Part shown: piece by piece, positions 8,366 to 20,902 of the stretch
How positions within the stretch are numbered: position 1 is the stretch's first letter
Layout of the letters: each line of letters starts with the position of its first letter
DNA from: Azospirillum baldaniorum
GTDB lineage: Bacteria > Pseudomonadota > Alphaproteobacteria > Azospirillales > Azospirillaceae
Assembly (NCBI RefSeq): GCF_003119195.2
Contig: NZ_CP022254.1
Coordinates: 1,272,001-1,336,000, forward strand
Length of the DNA: 64,000 nucleotides
Reading direction: 5' to 3'
The notes under the pieces: model-generated
The model's input: only the letters and a program-made list of their open reading frames with translations
Database searches by the model: none
What the model was told of the DNA's origin: nothing
Program-made: the position numbers and the translations under genes

Positions 8366-8512
8366 GCCCCCATCCTCCTCAGCCGTTCTGCTACAAAAGC
8401 GAAACAGACCGGTACGGATGGGGTTCCCTCCTTTGGCGGGGCCTATCCCGGTCGGACAGATCGGATCGGGAGAGATCGGGCCGGAATTTTCCCGCAAGGA
8501 TGGTGTGGAAAT

Positions 8513-9181
8513 TCAGAAATCCAGGTCGGCGTAATGGCGGGGCGGCGGGCAGCCGGGGATGCTGTCGGTCAGCAGGCCGCGGAAGCTGGGGCGCGATTTG
8601 ATGCGGGCGTACCAGTCCTTGGCCTCCGGCACCTTGTCCCACGGCACGTTGTCCACGTAATCGACGCAGGACAGCGCCGCCGCCGCCGCGATGTCGGCCA
8701 CCGTGAAGCTGGAGCCGGCCAGCCAGGGGCGACGCTCCGACAGGAAGGCGATGTATTCCATGTGGTACTGGATGTTCGCCAGACCGGCGCGGATCGCCGG
8801 GGCGTAGGGGTGGCCCTGGCCGGACAGCCGCTTGATCAGCTTCTCGCCGACCAGATTCTCGGTCACCTCGCGGTCGAAGGTCCGGGTGAACCAGTCGACG
8901 ATCCGGCGTACCTCGGCGCGGGCCGCCACCTCCCGCGGCATCAGGGCCACGTCGGGATAGGCCTCCTCCAGATACTCCAGCACGGGCAGCCCGCCGGCCA
9001 CGACGGTTCCGTCCTCCTCCACCAGCACCGGCGGCTCGCCGGCGGGGTTGAGCATCAGGAAATCCTCGCGCCGTTCCCACGGCTTCTCGATGACCGTGTC
9101 GAAGGGAAGACCCTTCTCGGCCAGCATCACCCGCGCGACGCGGGACAAGGGATGGAGGGGATGGTGATGGAGTGTCCGCAT
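8513..9181 (-). CDS. fzlA: GST-like cell-division protein FzlA homologue
   Basis: 222-aa glutathione-S-transferase fold. The thioredoxin-like N-domain runs MRTLHHHPLHPLSRVARVML to LNPAGEPPVLVEEDG; the all-helical C-domain contains GSSFTVADIAAAAALSCVDY. The protein ends PPPRHYADLDF, matching the conserved C-terminal tail I recall for FzlA, the FtsZ-binding GST-like protein that licenses septal wall synthesis in Caulobacter. GST members outside this group lack that tail. The ATG at 9181 has no clear Shine-Dalgarno sequence. If the assignment is right, the protein binds FtsZ rather than conjugating glutathione. A generic GST is the alternative. Confidence 0.78.
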   Translation of the reverse strand: MRTLHHHPLHPLSRVARVMLAEKGLPFDTVIEKPWERREDFLMLNPAGEPPVLVEEDGTVVAGGLPVLEYLEEAYPDVALMPREVAARAEVRRIVDWFTRTFDREVTENLVGEKLIKRLSGQGHPYAPAIRAGLANIQYHMEYIAFLSERRPWLAGSSFTVADIAAAAALSCVDYVDNVPWDKVPEAKDWYARIKSRPSFRGLLTDSIPGCPPPRHYADLDF

Positions 9182-9282
9182 GCCGGGCCGGACTGTAGCG
9201 TATGGGGAGCGTGGAAAACAGTCTGCGCTTTGGCCTGTGACGCCGCTCCTTCGGCTTATGGATTAACCGTGCCGAGGGGGTG

Positions 9283-9768
9283 TCAAAGGGCGGATTTGCG
9301 GTAGACCACCAGGGGGTCCGCATCCCCGCCGCCTTCGGCGCCGGGAACCGGGGTCCAGCCGTTGTGCTCGTAGAAGGCGCGGGCCGCCGCGTTGCGCGAG
9401 GCGCAGGCCAGTTCGGCGGAGCCGCGCAGCAGGGTCAGCGCCTCGCGCAGCAGCGCGCTGCCGATGCCCCGCCCGCGCCACAGCGGGTCGATGAACAGGG
9501 TGTGGATGAAGCGGTCGCCGGCATCGACGGAGACGAAGCCGACGACCAGCCGGGTCGTCGCCCAGGCACCGGCTCCGGCACCGTCCAGTTCGGCCACCAG
9601 CACCTCTTCCCCGTCCACGCAGTCGTAATAGTCGTCCAGGCCGAAGCGGTCCTCGGGTTGCCAGGAAAAGGCGGCGCGGCGCCCGTGCAGGAAGATATCG
9701 GCGCAGCGCGGCCCGTCGGCCACGGTGGCGAAGCGAATGTTGATGCGCAAGCCGTCCTCTGCCGGCAT
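9283..9768 (-). CDS. GNAT family N-acetyltransferase
   Basis: 161-aa acetyl-CoA-dependent acyltransferase. The GNAT core is visible: RFATVADGPRCADIF (start of fold), VVGFVSVDAGDRFIHTLFIDPLWRGRGIGSALL (motif A with the pyrophosphate loop RGRGIGSA near residue 100) and ASRNAAARAFYEHNGW (motif B). GGAGGG lies just upstream of the ATG at 9768. Acceptor substrate unknown. It is monocistronic between gltB and fzlA. Confidence 0.88.
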   Translation of the reverse strand: MPAEDGLRINIRFATVADGPRCADIFLHGRRAAFSWQPEDRFGLDDYYDCVDGEEVLVAELDGAGAGAWATTRLVVGFVSVDAGDRFIHTLFIDPLWRGRGIGSALLREALTLLRGSAELACASRNAAARAFYEHNGWTPVPGAEGGGDADPLVVYRKSAL

Positions 9769-9882
9769 GACGCCCTCCCGTGTGGTTGCGGATGCCCCCA
9801 GGCGGTCCTAACAACCCATTCCGCACCAGATTATTCCAAGAACCGGCGCCATGAAAAGGACGCCCGTGCGACGGCGGGCGTG

Positions 9883-9916
9883 AAAAACGGCGGCCCGGTT
9901 ACCCCGGACCGCCGTT
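9883..9916 (-). terminator. Rho-independent terminator of gltB
   Basis: On the minus strand, about 40 bp after the gltB stop, a GC-rich stem (AACGGCGGTCCGG paired with CCGGGCCGCCGTT, one mismatch) is followed by TTTTT. This is a standard intrinsic terminator for the gltD-gltB transcript. Confidence 0.8.
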
Positions 9917-9955
9917 CGCGTATGCGCAATCGACCTGAGACTTATTGCTTGGGTC

Positions 9956-14503
<4,548 letters not shown>

Positions 14504-14622
14504 CGGTGGACCCTTTCAGTCAGTCTGTTCGGAAAGGGGACTTCGCCCCTTCACCCCCGCCAGGGGCCGAAATGGACCCCTGGAACCCGCGGAATTATGG
14601 ATTGGTCGGCTTGGCCCGGCCG

Positions 14623-16071
14623 TTATTCGGCCGCCTGGGCCAGCGGCGCTTCAGCCTTCGCCCTGGCGTAGGCGTGGATGCCCTCCGCCGCGTCGCGGCC
14701 GTCGCGGATGGCCCACACCACCAGCGAGGCGCCGCGCACGATGTCGCCGGCGGCGAACACGCCCTCCAGGTTGGTCATCTTGCTGCGGTGGTCGACCAGC
14801 AGCGTGCCCCAGCGGGTGACCTTCAGCTCCGCCTCGCCGAACAGGGCGGGCAGATCCTCCGGCTCGAAGCCGAGCGCCTTGATGACCAGATCGGCCTGGA
14901 CGGTGAACTCCGACCCCTCGATCACCTGCGGGGTTTGGCGGCCGGTGGCGTCGGCCACGCCCAGATGGATGCGCACGGCGCGCACGCCGGTGACCACGCT
15001 GTCGCCGGTGAAGCCTTCCGGGGCGGCCTGCCAGATGAACTCCACGCCCTCTTCCTCGGCGTGGGCGACCTCGCGCTGCGAGCCCGGCATGTTCTTGCGG
15101 TCGCGGCGGTACAGACACTTGACCGACGTGGCGCCCTGGCGGATGGCCGTGCGCACGCAGTCCATGGCGGTGTCGCCGCCGCCCAGAACCACCACATGCT
15201 TGCCCGCGGCGTTCAGGGAGCCGTTCTCGTACGCCTCCACCGTGTCGCCCAGGCTGACCTTGTTGGAGGTGGTCAGATAGTCCAGCGCCGCCACGATGTT
15301 GCCCAGGCCCGAGCCCGGCGCCTTGATGTCGCGCGCCTTGTAGACGCCGGTGGCGACCAGGACGGCGACGTGCTTGCGGCGCAGCTCCGGCAGGGAGGCG
15401 TCGCGGCCGACCTCGAAGTTCGGGTGGTAGATCACCCCGGCGTCGGCCAGAAGCTGGACGCGGCGCTCGACCACCGACTTCTCCAGCTTGAAGCCGGGGA
15501 TGCCGTAGACCAGCAGGCCGCCCATGCGGTCGTAGCGGTCGTAGACGTGCACCTCGTAGCCCTTGGCGCGCAGCTCCTCGGCGGCGGCGAGGCCGGCGGG
15601 ACCGGCGCCGATGACGCCGACCGAGACGCCAAGCTCACGCGACGGCTTGCGCGGCTTCACCCAGCCCTGATCCCAGGCGGTGTCGTTGATGTACTTCTCG
15701 ACCGAGCCGATGGTGACGGCGCCGTGGGTGGACTGCTCGATGACGCAGTTGCCCTCGCACAGGCGGTCCTGCGGGCAGATGCGGCCGCAGATCTCCGGGA
15801 AGTTGTTGGTGGCCTGGGAGACCTCGTACGCCTCCTCCAGCCGGCCTTCGGAAGTCAGCTTCAGCCAGTCGGGGATGTTGTTGGAGACCGGGCAGTGCAC
15901 CTGGCAGAAGGGAACGCCGCACTGTGAGCAGCGGTTGGCCTGCTCGTTGGCGCGCTCGTCGCTGAAACGGGCGTAGATCTCGGCGAAATCCTGGCGGCGC
16001 TCCGTGGCCGGGCGTTTGTCGGGCATCCGCTGCGCGGTGTGCACGAAGCCCAACATCCTCTGGTTCGCCAT
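14623..16071 (-). CDS. gltD: NADPH glutamate synthase, small (beta) subunit
   Basis: 482-aa FAD protein that passes electrons from NADPH to the large subunit. N-terminal cysteine groups (RCSQCGVPFCQVHC and CGRICPQDRLCEGNC) bind the two [4Fe-4S] clusters. The FAD Rossmann motif is VIGAGPAGLAAAEEL near residue 150. The NADPH site is VVLGGGDTAMDCVRTA near 290, with the C-terminal AAGDIVRGASLVVWAIRDGRDAA of this reductase family. ATG at 16071 is chosen because GAAGGAG lies upstream and MANQRMLGFVHT is the known N-terminus; the frame is open 27 codons further. First gene of the gltD-gltB transcript. Confidence 0.97.
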   Translation of the reverse strand: MANQRMLGFVHTAQRMPDKRPATERRQDFAEIYARFSDERANEQANRCSQCGVPFCQVHCPVSNNIPDWLKLTSEGRLEEAYEVSQATNNFPEICGRICPQDRLCEGNCVIEQSTHGAVTIGSVEKYINDTAWDQGWVKPRKPSRELGVSVGVIGAGPAGLAAAEELRAKGYEVHVYDRYDRMGGLLVYGIPGFKLEKSVVERRVQLLADAGVIYHPNFEVGRDASLPELRRKHVAVLVATGVYKARDIKAPGSGLGNIVAALDYLTTSNKVSLGDTVEAYENGSLNAAGKHVVVLGGGDTAMDCVRTAIRQGATSVKCLYRRDRKNMPGSQREVAHAEEEGVEFIWQAAPEGFTGDSVVTGVRAVRIHLGVADATGRQTPQVIEGSEFTVQADLVIKALGFEPEDLPALFGEAELKVTRWGTLLVDHRSKMTNLEGVFAAGDIVRGASLVVWAIRDGRDAAEGIHAYARAKAEAPLAQAAE

Positions 16072-16462
16072 AACGCCTGCTCCTTCTTCCCGTGTCCCGT
16101 GCATGGGGACGGCGCCGGCGGCCGGGCGGCCCTTTTCGTGCCGGTGGGGCATGGCGAGGGGCGTGGCCGCAGTGAAAACGAAAGCCCGCGGTCACGCGGT
16201 CTGAACGTCATATACCGCAAGAGAAGGCGCCGCGCGAGCATATTTTCGCCGTTAGGACAGCATGGCTGACCAAACCGTGACTCGATGTCGCGGACGCCTC
16301 CGGGAACGGCCGGAGTGCCCGAAAAACAAGCAAGAAAATTAGGTCCGATCCGGGACTATCGCCCAATTCGGGGTATCGCCCCATGGGTCGTCGCCTTCGC
16401 CATGTTGCACTGCTATAAGCCGGACATTGCCCCCCGCAATCTTGTCAGAGGCCCCGCGCCGC
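16072..16462. other. 391-bp non-coding gap between divergent gltD and uppP
   Basis: No convincing gene in either strand. Short open frames here lack ribosome binding sites and protein-like composition. The region must hold the gltD and uppP promoters. A TATAAG at 16414-16419, about 44 bp before uppP, is a possible -10 box without a good -35. An AT-rich patch at 16238-16248 (ATATTTTC) may belong to the gltD promoter. Confidence 0.6.
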
Positions 16463-17263
16463 ATGTTGATCGACCAATATCTGGACGCCGCTCTGCTCGG
16501 CCTGATCGAAGGGCTGACCGAATTCCTGCCGGTCTCGTCCACCGGCCACCTGATCATTTTCGACACCCTGCTGGGCTTTGAAGGCCCGCCGGGCAAGGTG
16601 TTCGAGGTGGTGATCCAGCTCGGTGCGATCCTGGCGATCTGCACGGTCTATTTCGCCCGGCTGTGGAAGGTGGTCACCGGATTGAAGGACGATCCGGGCG
16701 CCCGCCACTTCGCGATGGCGGTGATCCTGGCCTTCCTGCCGGCGATGGTGCTGGGGGCGGCGCTGCACGGCGTCATCAAGGCGGTGCTGTTCAACCCGAC
16801 GGTGGTCAGCATCGCGCTGATCCTGGGCGGCGTGGCGATCCTGATGGCGGAGCGGCTGGTGCCCGCCCCGCGCTACCACCAGATCGAACGCTTTCCGGCG
16901 CCGCTCGCCCTGAAGATCGGCCTGTGCCAGTGCCTGGCGCTGGTGCCGGGCGTGTCGCGCTCGGGCGCGACGATCCTCGGCTCGCTGCTGATGGGGGTGG
17001 ACCGGCGGACCGCCGCGGAATTCTCCTTCTTCCTGGCGATCCCGACCATGGCCGGCGCCACGGTCTACGACCTCTACAAGAATTGGAGCCTGATGACCGT
17101 CGACTCCGCGCTGCTGATCGGGGTCGGCTTCGTCACCGCCTTCATCGCGGCGGCGCTGGTGGTCAAGGTGCTGGTGGACTTCGTCGGGCGCTACGGCTTC
17201 GCGCCCTTCGCCTGGTACCGCATCGCCATCGGGTCGGGGATGCTGGCGTTCCTCTATCTGTAA
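16463..17263 (+). CDS. uppP: Undecaprenyl-diphosphatase UppP (BacA)
   Basis: 266-aa integral membrane phosphatase that regenerates undecaprenyl phosphate, the lipid carrier for peptidoglycan and polysaccharide export; it confers bacitracin tolerance when abundant. The two family motifs are clear: LIEGLTEFLPVSSTGHLI near residue 15 (catalytic Glu and the SSTGH loop) and LVPGVSRSGATI near 165 (catalytic Arg/Ser). About eight hydrophobic segments are visible. The ATG at 16463 gives the normal family N-terminus MLIDQYLDA; there is no strong Shine-Dalgarno. Monocistronic, convergent with the MFS gene. Confidence 0.95.
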   Translation: MLIDQYLDAALLGLIEGLTEFLPVSSTGHLIIFDTLLGFEGPPGKVFEVVIQLGAILAICTVYFARLWKVVTGLKDDPGARHFAMAVILAFLPAMVLGAALHGVIKAVLFNPTVVSIALILGGVAILMAERLVPAPRYHQIERFPAPLALKIGLCQCLALVPGVSRSGATILGSLLMGVDRRTAAEFSFFLAIPTMAGATVYDLYKNWSLMTVDSALLIGVGFVTAFIAAALVVKVLVDFVGRYGFAPFAWYRIAIGSGMLAFLYL

Positions 17264-17298
17264 AAAGCCGGCCGTAAAAAGCCGGTTTCCCGCGCGCC

Positions 17299-18474
17299 TC
17301 AGCCCTGTTGGGCGACGGCGCGCGAGGAGGCCGCGGCGATGACCAGGGCCAGCGCGGCGACCAGGGCGAAGGAAAAGCCCACCGTGCTGGCCTCCGCCAC
17401 GAAGCCGAGCAGGGCCGGGCCGGTCAGCACGCCGGCGTAGCCGAGGGTCGCCACCGCGGCGATGGCCTGGCCGGCCTCTCCCTCCGCCTTGGCGCCGGCG
17501 GCGCTGAACAGCACCGGCACCACGTTCGACAGGCCGAGCCCGGTCAGCCCGAACCCGGCGACCGCCACCACCGGCCCGCCGCCGGTCAGCGCGACGGCCA
17601 GCCCGGCGAAGGCCAGCACGGCGCCGGCGCGGACCAGCACCGGCCCGCCGAAACGCTGGCGCAGCCGGTCGCCGCAGAAGCGGCCCACCGCCATGGCGCC
17701 GGAAAAGACGGCGAAGCCCAGCGCCGCGATCGACGCCGCACCCCCCAGATCCTCGCGCAGATAGACGGCGCTCCAGTCCAGGATCGCGCCCTCGCTCATG
17801 AAGGCCAGGAAGGTCAGCGCGCCCAGCAGCAGCGTGCCGCGGTCGGGCAGGGCGAGGCCCGTCGGCTCCGCCTGCTGATCGGCACTTCCGGGCAGGAAGC
17901 GGCGGTGCAGCGCGAAGAACAGGGCGAGCAGCGCCGCCGCGAGGATGGACGCCTGGACCGGCGGCGGCAGGACTTGCAGCAGCAGACCGCCCACCCCCGC
18001 GCCGAACAGGCCGCCCAGGCTCCACATGCCGTGCAGCGACGACATGATCGGCCGCCCGAGATGGCGCTCCACCAAAGCGCCGTGGGCGTTCATCGCCACG
18101 TCCATGGTGCCGCCCGCCGCCCCGAACAGGAACAGCACCGCGCACAGCGACAACAGGTCCGGCATCAGCGCCGGCAGCGGCAGGATCAGGGCGAAGGCCA
18201 CGGCGGTGAGCCGGATCACCGGGGCGCTGCCGACGCGGCCGAGCAGGGGGCCCGTGCCGACCATGGCGGTCAGCGCCCCGGCGGCGAGGCAGAGCAGGGC
18301 GACGCCGAGCACGCCGGGGCTGAGGTCCAGGTGATCCTTGATCGCCGGGATCTGGGTGGCCCAGACGCCGAAGACCGACCCGTTGACGAAGAAGGCCACC
18401 AGGGAGGCCAGCCGGGCGCCCGGGGCGCGGTCGGCGAATTCCCGTATGGTGAAATCCTGCGTTGCGGTCTGCAT
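17299..18474 (-). CDS. MFS transporter
   Basis: 391-aa protein with about 12 hydrophobic segments, typical of the major facilitator superfamily. The N-terminal half has NGSVFGVWATQIPAIKDHL and an A-like motif region GTGPLLGRVGSAPVIRL. The second half starts near residue 205 after the hydrophilic loop HRRFLPGSADQQAEPTGLALPDRG. A loop FCGDRLRQRFGGPVLVRAG is the second-half equivalent of motif A. It resembles the sugar/drug-like members annotated YbjJ/YfkF in other bacteria. AGGAG lies upstream of the ATG at 18474. Substrate unknown; no linked regulator. Confidence 0.85.
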   Translation of the reverse strand: MQTATQDFTIREFADRAPGARLASLVAFFVNGSVFGVWATQIPAIKDHLDLSPGVLGVALLCLAAGALTAMVGTGPLLGRVGSAPVIRLTAVAFALILPLPALMPDLLSLCAVLFLFGAAGGTMDVAMNAHGALVERHLGRPIMSSLHGMWSLGGLFGAGVGGLLLQVLPPPVQASILAAALLALFFALHRRFLPGSADQQAEPTGLALPDRGTLLLGALTFLAFMSEGAILDWSAVYLREDLGGAASIAALGFAVFSGAMAVGRFCGDRLRQRFGGPVLVRAGAVLAFAGLAVALTGGGPVVAVAGFGLTGLGLSNVVPVLFSAAGAKAEGEAGQAIAAVATLGYAGVLTGPALLGFVAEASTVGFSFALVAALALVIAAASSRAVAQQG

Positions 18475-18607
18475 GAGTCCCCACGCTCCTTCCGTCGCCC
18501 CGATGAAGGGGCCAGATGCGGCAGGACGGCGCGGGAATCAAGGCCGTGCGCCGCAGGGCACCCTTGCGCGGCTCTTTCGTACGGGATGGCAGGCCCGCGA
18601 AACGGCG

Positions 18608-18634
18608 AAAGCCCCGGCGGCGGGCCGGGGCTTT
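18608..18634 (-). terminator. Probable terminator of the NDUFA9-like gene
   Basis: Perfect 10-bp arms AAAGCCCCGG and CCGGGGCTTT around a 7-nt loop, about 60 bp past the stop of the minus-strand reductase gene and before the MFS gene. The U-tract is short. Beside it, 18648-18677 is an exact tandem duplication of the 15-mer CCAGACCGTTGTAGG with a partial third copy. Confidence 0.6.
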
Positions 18635-18692
18635 CGTGTCGATGACGCCAGACCGTTGTAGGCCAGACCGTTGTAGGCCAAGCCGTTGGGGA

Positions 18693-19682
18693 TCAGTGCG
18701 CGCCGGAATGGTTGCCGGCGTCGCGCGGCATCGTGTTGGAGCGGCCGCCAACGATGAAGCGCGACAGGTAGGTCGGCAGGATCACCTCGCAGCTCGACAG
18801 GTTGGTGATGCCCAGCTCCTTGAAGCCCGGCGCGCCGGCGGCGGCGACGTTGTCGGTCCGCAGCATCTCCACCTGATCGCGGGTCAGCGGCGGGGCGACG
18901 ATCGGCGGCACCTTCTCCAGCAGGCCGCCCAGCGTCTCCGCGATGTTCCAGGGAACCGGGACGAGGAAGCGCTTGCGGCGGATCTCCCGCAGCATGAGCT
19001 GCATCAGCTCCTTGAAGCTGTAGACGCGCGGACCGCCCAGCTCGAAAGTCCGGCCGACCGCCGAGTCCAGCGTCGCGGCGGCAGCGATGGCGTCGGCCAG
19101 ATCGCCGACATAGACCGGCTGAAACTTCGTCGATCCGCCGATCAGCGGCAGCGCCGGGGAGACCTGCGCCATGGCGGCGAACTTGTTGAAGAAGCCGTCC
19201 TCCGGTCCGAAGACGATGCTCGGGCGGACGATGGTGGCGCCGGGGAAGGCCTGCGCCACCGCCTGCTCGCCCGCCGCCTTGGACTTGGCGTAGGCCGAGG
19301 CCGACTTGGCGTCGGCGCCGATGGCCGAGACATGGACCAGACGGCGCACGCCGCTGGCCTTGGCGATGCGGGCGATGCGCGCCGGGGCGTCGACATGCAC
19401 GGTCTGGAAATTCCAGGCCCCGCGCTCATAGAGCGTGCCGATCAGGTTGATGACGGTGTCCGCACCCTGGATGGCCCGTGCGACGGACTGGTCGTCCTTC
19501 ACGTCGGCGGCCATCGGCACGATCTGGCCGACCGAGCCGGCGGTCTTCAGGAAATTGGCCTTGTTCGGATGGCGCGACACCACGCGCACGATGGCGCCGG
19601 TCTTGGCGAGGCGGCGAATGAGATGGCGGCCGACGAATCCCGAACCGCCGAACACCGTGACCACTTCAGAGCGATAGGACAT
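18693..19682 (-). CDS. Complex I NDUFA9-family NAD(P)-binding protein
   Basis: 329-aa extended/atypical SDR. The Rossmann motif is VFGGSGFVGRHLIRRL at residues 9-24. AADVKDD and GADTVINLIGTLYERG mark the next strands, and HVSAIGADAKSASAYAKSKAAGE has the modified YxxxK-like site. The C-terminal half has YSFKELMQLMLREIRRKRFLVPVP, typical of the family related to the mitochondrial complex I subunit NDUFA9 and to NmrA-like reductases. GGAGAAGG precedes the ATG at 19682. Bacterial members probably bind NADPH and support respiratory-chain or quinone functions, but this is inferred. Divergent from tRNA-Leu. Confidence 0.85.
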   Translation of the reverse strand: MSYRSEVVTVFGGSGFVGRHLIRRLAKTGAIVRVVSRHPNKANFLKTAGSVGQIVPMAADVKDDQSVARAIQGADTVINLIGTLYERGAWNFQTVHVDAPARIARIAKASGVRRLVHVSAIGADAKSASAYAKSKAAGEQAVAQAFPGATIVRPSIVFGPEDGFFNKFAAMAQVSPALPLIGGSTKFQPVYVGDLADAIAAAATLDSAVGRTFELGGPRVYSFKELMQLMLREIRRKRFLVPVPWNIAETLGGLLEKVPPIVAPPLTRDQVEMLRTDNVAAAGAPGFKELGITNLSSCEVILPTYLSRFIVGGRSNTMPRDAGNHSGAH

Positions 19683-19822
19683 CGACCTTCTCCCGTGCCG
19701 TTGGGCCCGCAAATTCTTCCCTGCCGGGCCGCCCGCCAGCGGGGCGGGGCGACCGGATCGGGGGTTGCTTATATAGAAACCTCCTAGAAGAGGCTAGGGC
19801 CTGACGCGCCGCCCGCGACCCA

Positions 19823-19853
19823 TTTCGCGCCCGGCAGGGCTTTCGGCGCGAAA
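19823..19853. repeat. Perfect 9-bp inverted repeat before the tRNA-Leu promoter
   Basis: TTTCGCGCC at 19823-19831 and GGCGCGAAA at 19845-19853 with a 13-nt loop, followed by an A-rich stretch and the tRNA promoter. It could be an upstream structural or regulatory element. It does not follow any gene end closely enough to be an obvious terminator. Confidence 0.4.
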
Positions 19854-19867
19854 GTGAAAAAAAGCTG

Positions 19868-19896
19868 TTGACGGGTCTCCGCCAGCCGGCTACATA
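19868..19896 (+). promoter_or_regulatory. Sigma-70 promoter of tRNA-Leu
   Basis: TTGACG at 19868-19873, a 17-bp spacer and TACATA at 19891-19896, 15 bp before the first base of the mature tRNA. Spacing and position are ideal for a strong housekeeping promoter. Confidence 0.75.
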
Positions 19897-19911
19897 AGCG
19901 GCCCACACCGA

Positions 19912-19998
19912 GCCCAGGTGGCGGAATTGGTAGACGCGCAGGTTTCAGGTACCTGTGGCAGAAATGTCGTGGAAGTTCGAGTCTTCTCCTGGGCACCA
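19912..19998 (+). tRNA. tRNA-Leu (anticodon CAG)
   Basis: 87 nt including an encoded CCA. Acceptor arms GCCCAGG and CCTGGGC pair fully. The D-arm contains GGCGGAATTGGTAGACGC. The anticodon stem CAGGT/ACCTG carries the loop TTCAGGT, so the anticodon is CAG, reading CUG, the dominant Leu codon here. A long variable arm (TGGCAGAAATGTCGT), typical of class II Leu tRNAs, and the T-loop TTCGAGT complete the cloverleaf. Confidence 0.97.
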
Positions 19999-20121
19999 TA
20001 TCTACCCGGCTGCGCCGCATGCTACGGACCTCCCCCAGCGGGACGGAAAGGTAGCAGAGCGGCGTTCGTCGTTTCTGGGGTCCGTGGCCGGGGGCCGTCC
20101 TATTGAGCGGGAAGCCACCCA

Positions 20122-20748
20122 ATGCCCATCGACCTCCATGACGGCGACCTGCCGGACGGTCTCGACCTGAAGTCCTTCGCCCGCGGCGGCGCCGTCGCCA
20201 TCGACACCGAGACCATGGGGCTGAACCCCCACCGCGACCGGCTGTGCCTGGTCCAGCTTTCCCCCGGCGACGGCACGGTGCATCTGGTCCAGTTCCGCAA
20301 GGGCCAGTACGAGGCGCCCAATCTGAAGCGCCTGCTCACCGACCCCGAGGTCATCAAGCTGTTCCACTTCGCCCGCTTCGACGTGGCGGTGATGCAGGCC
20401 TATCTGGGCATCGTCTGCCAGCCGGTCTACTGCACCAAGGTCGCGTCCAAGCTGGTCCGCACCTTCACCGACAAGCACGGGCTGAAGGATCTGGTGAAGG
20501 ACCTGCTGGGGGTGGAACTGTCCAAGCAGCAGCAGTCCTCCGACTGGGGCGCCGCGGAGCTGACGCCGGAGCAGATGAAATACGCCGCCTCCGACGTGCT
20601 GCACCTGCACGACCTGAAGGAGAAGCTGGACGTCATGCTGGCGCGCGAAGGGCGGACGCACCTCGCCAAGGCCTGTTTCGACTTCCTGCCGGTCCGCGGG
20701 GAACTGGACCTCGGCGGCTGGGAGCAGCCCGATATTCTGGCGCATTGA
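20122..20748 (+). CDS. RNase D-like 3'-5' exonuclease
   Basis: 208-aa DEDDy exonuclease domain without the HRDC domains of full RNase D. Exo I is AIDTETMGL (Asp28, Glu30), Exo II is KLFHFARFDV (Asp near 88), and Exo III is QMKYAASDVLHL (Tyr, Asp near 150-155). The short alphaproteobacterial form is known to act on RNA 3' ends, probably in tRNA or stable RNA maturation. It begins 123 bp after tRNA-Leu, and this tRNA-Leu/RNase D neighbourhood precedes the kdsD-lpt block. ATG at 20122 is the family start. Confidence 0.9.
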   Translation: MPIDLHDGDLPDGLDLKSFARGGAVAIDTETMGLNPHRDRLCLVQLSPGDGTVHLVQFRKGQYEAPNLKRLLTDPEVIKLFHFARFDVAVMQAYLGIVCQPVYCTKVASKLVRTFTDKHGLKDLVKDLLGVELSKQQQSSDWGAAELTPEQMKYAASDVLHLHDLKEKLDVMLAREGRTHLAKACFDFLPVRGELDLGGWEQPDILAH

Positions 20749-20805
20749 CGGCTGGCGTCCTGAACAGCGAACCGGTGGAATAGGCCGGGCCTTCCGGACG
20801 TTGAT

Positions 20806-20834
20806 TTGACCGGACGCGCGCGGGTGGGCATACT
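20806..20834 (+). promoter_or_regulatory. Probable promoter of the kdsD-lpt operon
   Basis: TTGACC at 20806-20811, 17-bp spacer, CATACT at 20829-20834, about 70 bp before kdsD. The -10 lies in the loop of a CGCGCGGG/CCCGCGCG inverted repeat. Confidence 0.5.
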
Positions 20835-20902
20835 GCCCGCGCGGCGGCTGGCCCGTTGTCGCGGATACGCGCGTCGCCAGTCGGAGTACTCATTTCGGCC
20901 TC

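Noticed and set aside
16200..16260. Possible sigma-54 (-24/-12) promoter of gltD
   Set aside because: GG...GC spacing in GGCGCCTTCTCTTGC is 11 rather than the strict 10, so it does not fit.
16285..16581. 98-codon plus-strand frame before uppP
   Set aside because: It overlaps uppP in another frame, has no ribosome binding site and low-complexity composition; it is not a gene.
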